From contig MU001511.1 of the NCBI GenBank assembly GCA_010093485.1, positions 1,007,109 to 1,020,669 on the forward strand: a stretch of 13,561 nucleotides of DNA, written 5' to 3'. Positions 9,782 through 13,561 of this stretch are shown here, one piece after another. A program made the translations under genes and the position numbers. The notes beneath the pieces are model-generated. The model saw only the letters and a list, made by a program, of their open reading frames with translations. It had not been told where the DNA came from and made no database searches. This DNA comes from Karstenula rhodostoma CBS 690.94. Its lineage: Eukaryota; Ascomycota; Dothideomycetes; Pleosporales; Didymosphaeriaceae. Every line of letters starts with the position of its first letter. Position 1 is the first letter of the stretch.

Positions 9782-10831
9782 ATAATAAATACCCTAAACC
9801 CTACTTATAATAAATAGATTACTTAAGGTAAGTTTATATAACTAATTATAGTATATTTTATACTTAAATATAACTTTAATAGTACTATTATCCCTAGATC
9901 TAGAAATATTATTAGCTAGTCTATTCTACTAAAGTACTATTATACTATTAAGTAAGTATTTATACTATTAGATAAATATACCTATAATAACTAATTTATA
10001 TACTAGTCTAAGTATATATTTATAATATATAAGAGCTCTAGTAGTTAAAATATTCCTATAATTAATACCTATACTTAGAAGACTATCTAGATTATTAAGT
10101 TTTACCCTTTTCTTAGGTACCTATATATTAAGGTTAATATAGAGAAGCGACCTAAGGACTCTATATATAGATATAGTAATAATTACCTTAACCTAAAGTA
10201 TAATCTAGACTATAAATCCTGGTTTTATAACTAGTCCCTCCTTTTTAAAGAGTATAATATACTCCCTAAGGGTAGTCTAAAAGAATATAGTAATTATATT
10301 TAGTAATTATTTAAAAAGGTACTAGATATAGGTTATAATACCATCCCTACTAATATTAATTAGGATAAGCTTAATAATATCTAGCTTACCTATAAGTTCC
10401 TTAAGTACTTACTAAAAATATAAATAATTATAGCCCTTATTATAAACTAGACTCTAGTTTATAATAAGAAGATTATTTTATAATTTTTTATATCCCTAAT
10501 TTAGAAGCTTATCTAAGAGATTTTTAAACTATTAGAGTATATACTATTTTTAATTTACTCCTCTAATAGTATAGCCTAGTATAATTAAATTTAATTTTTC
10601 TAAAATAGTACTAAGACTAAAATTTATATTCTCCTTATATCCTTCTAGATATTTAGTACTAGCTATAATCTCTAGAATAATAGTTATATTAGTACTTTTA
10701 TAGATTTCCCCTTAAATTAAAATATAGAGGACTAGGCTTTTAGATATTAATATTAAGGTAGTTAATATCTAAGTATATACTTTTTCTATATTACTATCTA
10801 AGAAATATATAGTATCTAGTAATATAGATAA
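9782..10831 (+). pseudogene. RIP-mutated relic of an unknown protein gene (~350 codons)
   Basis: Family not recognised. The frame congruent to 2 modulo 3 reads from ATA-ATA near 9782 (former ATG possible) to TAA codons at 10820-10831. Samples: IIKFYPFLRYLYIKVNIEKR (about 10091-10150), KDSIYRYSNNYLNLKYNLDY (about 10154-10213), SWFYN, LFKEYNILPKGSLKEYSNYI (about 10241-10300) and DKLNNI*LTYKFLKYLLKI (10363 onward). A retained TGG (Trp) lies in this frame at 10220. There is no known catalytic motif. Upstream, 9730-9760 holds GCGCGCGC, unusual in this DNA. The next palindrome (centre 10860) follows about 15 bases after the end. Confidence 0.55.
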
Positions 10832-10842
10832 GTTAATTTACT

Positions 10843-10878
10843 TAGAGGTACTCTAGAAACTTTTCTATATACCCCCTA
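10843..10878. repeat. Palindrome-family element (centre 10860)
   Basis: The right half CTTTTCTATATACCCCCTA (10860-10878) is one of the best copies. The left half, TAGAGGTACTCTAGAAA, pairs with it in most positions if one gap is allowed. It fills most of the gap between the previous relic and the next, whose possible starts (ATA at 10880 and 10883) directly follow. Confidence 0.65.
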
Positions 10879-10882
10879 TATA

Positions 10883-11860
10883 ATAATTATTCTTACTAAC
10901 TTTTCTAGTAAAAACCTACTTACTTTACTAGTATTAGTATCTACTTTTTTTAACTATACTATTAAGGAAAATAGTATTAAGGAGTTTACTAAAACCTTTA
11001 ATATTCTAGAGAATATTATTACTTAGGTATATAAAAATATACTAGATACCTTTATTAAAAGGCCTAAGTATAATATAGCCCTTAATAATACTAACTATAA
11101 GTATTTCTTTATATTTAGCGAACATGCTATAAAGTTTATTAAGAAGAAATATAAAAATTATAAATATCTTTTTAAGTAGTAACCTATTCTAGTCCCGTTT
11201 TCTATTATAATATATACTCTTATAGCCTTTACTTCTACTAGAATTATTACTAGAATATCTGGTTTTCTAGATAACTTTATTAAGGATATTATTAAATTAG
11301 GGCAGCTAGAGTTAGACACGTATAAAGTAGTCTAAATAAAGGAATATAATTTTAATCTAGATAATATCTTCTATACTAAGTCTATACTTAAAAAGAAAAA
11401 GAAATCTAATATAGCCTACCTTATAGACTATACTCTAAAGGTAAGTAATATACTATTTAAAATATAGATAAAGCTTAATAAGTATACTAAAGATACTAGA
11501 ATAGATTTATAAAATATTTATCTAACTATTATTCCTATATAATATAATAGTCTCTAGATATTTAATAATATCTATATAGAAGTACTTAAGGCTACCTAAG
11601 AAGCTAATATAAAGTAGAGTTCTAATAAGTAAGTATTAGATATTAAGGAGTACCTAGATAAGTATAGTATATAGGATATACTCGATTATATAAAATAATA
11701 TTTAATATATTATCTACCTTCTAGTAATCTTATACCTCTAAATATATAAGAACGTAGTTAGGTTATAAAATAGATTAAGGCCTATAAGGGTCTAAAGGAT
11801 ATAGATTATTTAATTATAGTACTAAAGAAGTCTAATAGAGGTAATAAAAAAAGGAAGTAG
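10883..11860 (+). pseudogene. RIP-mutated relic of an unknown basic protein gene (~326 codons)
   Basis: Family not recognised, but this is the cleanest relic of the array: few RIP stops and a continuous frame (congruent to 2 modulo 3) from ATA at 10880/10883 to TAG at 11858-11860, with TAA next. Samples: IKEFTKTFNILENII (about 10970-11014), FSEHAIKFIKKKYKNYKYLF (about 11114-11173), ISGFLDNFIKDIIKLGQLEL (about 11255-11314), a KKKKK patch near 11389-11403 and the tail NRGNKKRK. The charge and Lys clusters suggest a nucleic-acid-binding or nuclear protein; that is inference only. Surviving CAT, CAG and ACACG triplets show lighter RIP here. A 19-bp minisatellite begins 30 bases downstream, where the palindrome would be expected. 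Confidence 0.6.
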
Positions 11861-11890
11861 TAAGTAGTATTATATAGTTATAGTATAATA

Positions 11891-12004
11891 GAGATTAAAA
11901 TAGAAGATAGAAATTAAAGTAGGGGATAAAGATTAAAATAGGGGATAGAGATTAAAGTAGGAGATAGAGACTAAAATAGGGGATAGAAATTAAAATAGAG
12001 TTAT
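11891..12004 (+). repeat. 19-bp minisatellite, six units
   Basis: Units begin at 11891, 11910, 11929, 11948, 11967 and 11986 and follow GAGATTAAARTAGGGGATA with a few changes (GAAATTAAAG, AAGATTAAAA, GAGACTAAAA and so on). The last unit runs into TTATAGTCTAGAACTATA. Nineteen is not a multiple of three, so any translation would cycle through three frames every 57 bases. Confidence 0.9.
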
Positions 12005-12065
12005 AGTCTAGAACTATAAAATAATAGTAATAGAGATTAAAGTAGGGTTATAGTCTAGAACTATA
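12001..12065 (+). repeat. Direct repeat with 47-bp period next to the minisatellite
   Basis: TTATAGTCTAGAACTATA occurs at 12001-12018 and again at 12048-12065, with one more minisatellite-like unit (GAGATTAAAGTAGGG, 12033-12047) between. This looks like a higher-order duplication of minisatellite plus flank. Confidence 0.8.
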
Positions 12066-12262
12066 TAATAATAATTAGTATAGATAGTTCTAATCTATAG
12101 ATATATTTTATTATTTACTTATATTTTTTTACTATAATATTAAGAATCTACTATAGTGGCCTTTACTATAACCTTTATTTTAAATAGTATAATTTAGTAA
12201 TATCTTATATACTATTATATAGGCGGACTTATTAAGATATTTATTTATAGTTTAGTAATTAC
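12066..12262. other. AT-rich spacer without a recognisable gene
   Basis: I see no frame with a protein-like reading on either strand and no palindrome-family copy. It contains two of the few surviving RIP-resistant islands (GTGGCC near 12156 and GGCGG near 12222). Confidence 0.5.
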
Positions 12263-12360
12263 TTTATAACCCTTTTCTCTCCTCTTTTTCCCCTTTCTTT
12301 TTTCTTCCCTTTTCCCTTTCTCTATTCTCTACTACCTTCTCTAAACTACCTTTTTACCTA
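12263..12360 (+). promoter_or_regulatory. CT-rich promoter-like tract
   Basis: About 90 bases almost wholly C and T (runs such as CCCCTTTCTTTTTTCTTCCC at 12290-12309), about 140 bases before the possible start of the last relic. It resembles the pyrimidine tracts of fungal promoters and 5' leaders. RIP does not create such runs, so they were C/T-rich before mutation. This is the strongest promoter candidate in the window. Confidence 0.5.
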
Positions 12361-12496
12361 CTATTCTATAATATAAGTATATAATATATTTTAACTCTTC
12401 TATAGGTTATTTAATCCTAATAAGTACTCTACTAACTAACCTATAAGGGAGACTTATAATTACTAATAATAAAATAATACCTATACTATTATTAGT

Positions 12497-13153
12497 ATAA
12501 TTTATAAAGTATAAAAGACTTTCCTTCTTAATAATATATACTATTTATTTTTTCTAGATAACTAGATAGAATTTAGTATTTTTAGAGATATAATAGAGGA
12601 TTAAAAAGTAGCCTTCTATATTACTAAACTCTAGTCTAGCTAATTAGAAACGTTTATAGTCTTAATACCCCTAGACCTATCTATATAAATATAGTGCCAA
12701 GTAGTACTATCTATAAAAAAAAAGCGTGGTATTACTTTACTCTTTAATAATATAAATATTAAAGTCGACTAGAATAAGTTTATTTACCTCTATAATTATA
12801 AGAAAGATAGTTTTAAGTAGGTAATACTATAAAAGGAGTATAATAAGTATATTATAGGTATTATAATAGATATAGTCTAAATAGCTAAGGATATATACCT
12901 TACTAATCTAGTAAACTAGTTTATATAGTTAGAATTAGGTAATCTAGATAAGGAGTAGATATAGGTACTTAAAGAATATATACTTAAAGAAGGAGAAAGG
13001 AAGTAGTTATCTAGATACTTTAGTAATCTACTATTTATAATAAATAAGCTTGGTAACTACCCTTATAATAATACTAATAATAACTTTAATATATATAAGT
13101 ATTTTAGAGTATATATTATAGAGGACCTAGACGCCTTTATAGGTAATAGGTAG
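12497..13153 (+). pseudogene. RIP-mutated relic of an unknown protein gene (~219 codons), most telomere-proximal
   Basis: Family not recognised. The frame congruent to 2 modulo 3 reads from about ATA at 12497 (ATA ATT TAT AAA, possible former ATG) to TAG at 13151-13153, or to the TAG at 13166-13168 that opens the palindrome. Samples: IEFSIFRDIIED near 12566-12602, LETFIVLIPLDLSI near 12644, KKKRGITLLFNNINIKVD (12715-12769), VLKEYILKEGERK (about 12965-13003), LSRYFSNLLFIINKLGNYPY (about 13007-13066) and YFRVYIIEDLDAFIGNR at the end. It is preceded by the CT-rich tract and followed by the longest palindrome copy, about 300 bases from the telomere. Confidence 0.55.
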
Positions 13154-13165
13154 GCTAGATATAGC

Positions 13166-13202
13166 TAGGGGGCTTATAGTAAACTTTTTTATAAACCCCC
13201 TA
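13166..13202. repeat. Palindrome-family element (centre 13184), longest copy
   Basis: The left arm TAGGGGGCTTATAGTAAA (13166-13183) and right arm TTTTTTATAAACCCCCTA (13185-13202) flank one C; 15 of 18 positions pair. It begins at or just after the stop of the last relic. Confidence 0.8.
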
Positions 13203-13423
13203 TCTAACCCTAAGTATAATATAATAATATAATATATAGTATTAATATATAAATAGTATTGGTATTTAGAGTATATATAGGTATAGTTAGTATATAGTAT
13301 TAGTATTTAGATTATAAATTAGTAGAGGATAATTATCCTAGTAGAAATAGAGAAGATTGTATACGGGTATTAGATAGTATAAACCTATTAACTATATTCT
13401 ATATTATTATAATACCCTATATA
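13203..13423. other. AT-rich subtelomeric spacer with a short direct repeat
   Basis: No gene seen. TAGTATTRGTATTTAGA occurs at 13254-13270 and 13295-13311 (41-bp period). CTAACCCTAA at 13204-13213 looks like 1.7 units of the telomeric C-strand but may be chance. Confidence 0.5.
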
Positions 13424-13469
13424 GCTCGAAGCAGTCACTGGTAAGGAGATATAGGGCGCGAGGGTCGGG
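13424..13469. other. RIP-free subtelomere-telomere junction
   Basis: This short piece has normal dinucleotides, with GCAGTCACTGG in its first third and GGGCGCGAGGGTCGGG abutting the telomere. CCCTATAT (13415-13422) and ATATAGGG (13449-13456) form an inverted repeat around its left part. The last bases, AGGGTCGGG, look like degenerate telomere repeat. Confidence 0.75.
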
Positions 13470-13561
13470 TTAGGGTTAGGGTTAGGGTTAGGGTTAGGGT
13501 TAGGGTTAGGGTTAGGGTTAGGGTTAGGGTTAGGGTTAGGGTTAGGGTTAGGGTTAGGGTT
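13470..13561 (+). repeat. Terminal telomere repeat (TTAGGG)n
   Basis: Fifteen perfect TTAGGG units (13470-13559) plus TT. The G-rich strand reads 5'-3' toward the right edge, so this is the physical chromosome end, not an internal tract. TTAGGG is the standard telomere unit of filamentous ascomycetes. There is no variant unit inside the array. Confidence 0.98.

Noticed and set aside
13204..13213. CTAACCCTAA as an interstitial telomere repeat in opposite orientation
   Set aside because: Only 1.7 units and overlapping the downstream flank of a palindrome ending CCCCCTA; chance is enough to explain it.
1..13423. Extreme AT-richness as mitochondrial or plasmid DNA
   Set aside because: The specific loss of CA/TG with CG retained, a nuclear TLH helicase and a terminal TTAGGG tract all point to RIPed nuclear subtelomere.

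Overview
The window is the end of a chromosome of a filamentous ascomycete (Pezizomycotina). The right end is a terminal telomere: 15 perfect TTAGGG units plus TT at 13470-13561, with the G-rich strand running toward the terminus. Almost all of the other 13.4 kb carries the signature of repeat-induced point mutation (RIP). CA and TG dinucleotides are nearly absent: I find only about 35 by eye in 13.4 kb, where roughly a thousand or more would be expected at this base composition. TA is very frequent, and no frame stays open. The genus cannot be told from the sequence.

Every gene is therefore a mutated relic, but insertions and deletions are rare, so reading frames can be followed through the false stops. 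Stops in these frames are TAA or TAG, as expected if CAA, CAG, TGG and CGA were hit. Left to right: (1) 1-~985, a minus-strand relic of unknown function that runs off the left edge. (2) 1071-1175, a pair of 31-bp palindromic repeats. (3) ~1300-~6240, a plus-strand telomere-linked RecQ-type helicase (TLH). Its helicase motifs I to VI are all in one frame at 4082-4915, with a zinc-finger-like N-terminal region and a Cys/His-type C-terminal region in the next frame. (4) ~6285-13202, a same-strand series of relics that I do not recognise (a small one at 6356-6523, then 6925-8802, 9067-9675, 9782-10831, 10883-11860 and 12497-13153). They are punctuated by a recurring palindrome whose right half is close to CTTTCCTATAAACCCCCTA. 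A 70-bp tandem repeat (three units) containing the same motif lies at 6701-6911, a 19-bp minisatellite at 11891-12004, and CT-rich promoter-like tracts at 6285-6392 and 12263-12360. (5) 13203-13423, AT-rich DNA without a gene. (6) 13424-13469, a short segment free of RIP that joins the telomere.

Together this is a dead subtelomere. A TLH helicase gene, the classic telomere-proximal gene of ascomycetes, lies about 7-12 kb from the chromosome end and points toward it. Distal to it is an array of collinear unknown genes separated by hairpin-forming spacers. That array is the most novel-looking part of the window. Protein strings quoted below are direct translations of the mutated sequence unless said otherwise; '*' marks a RIP-type stop.
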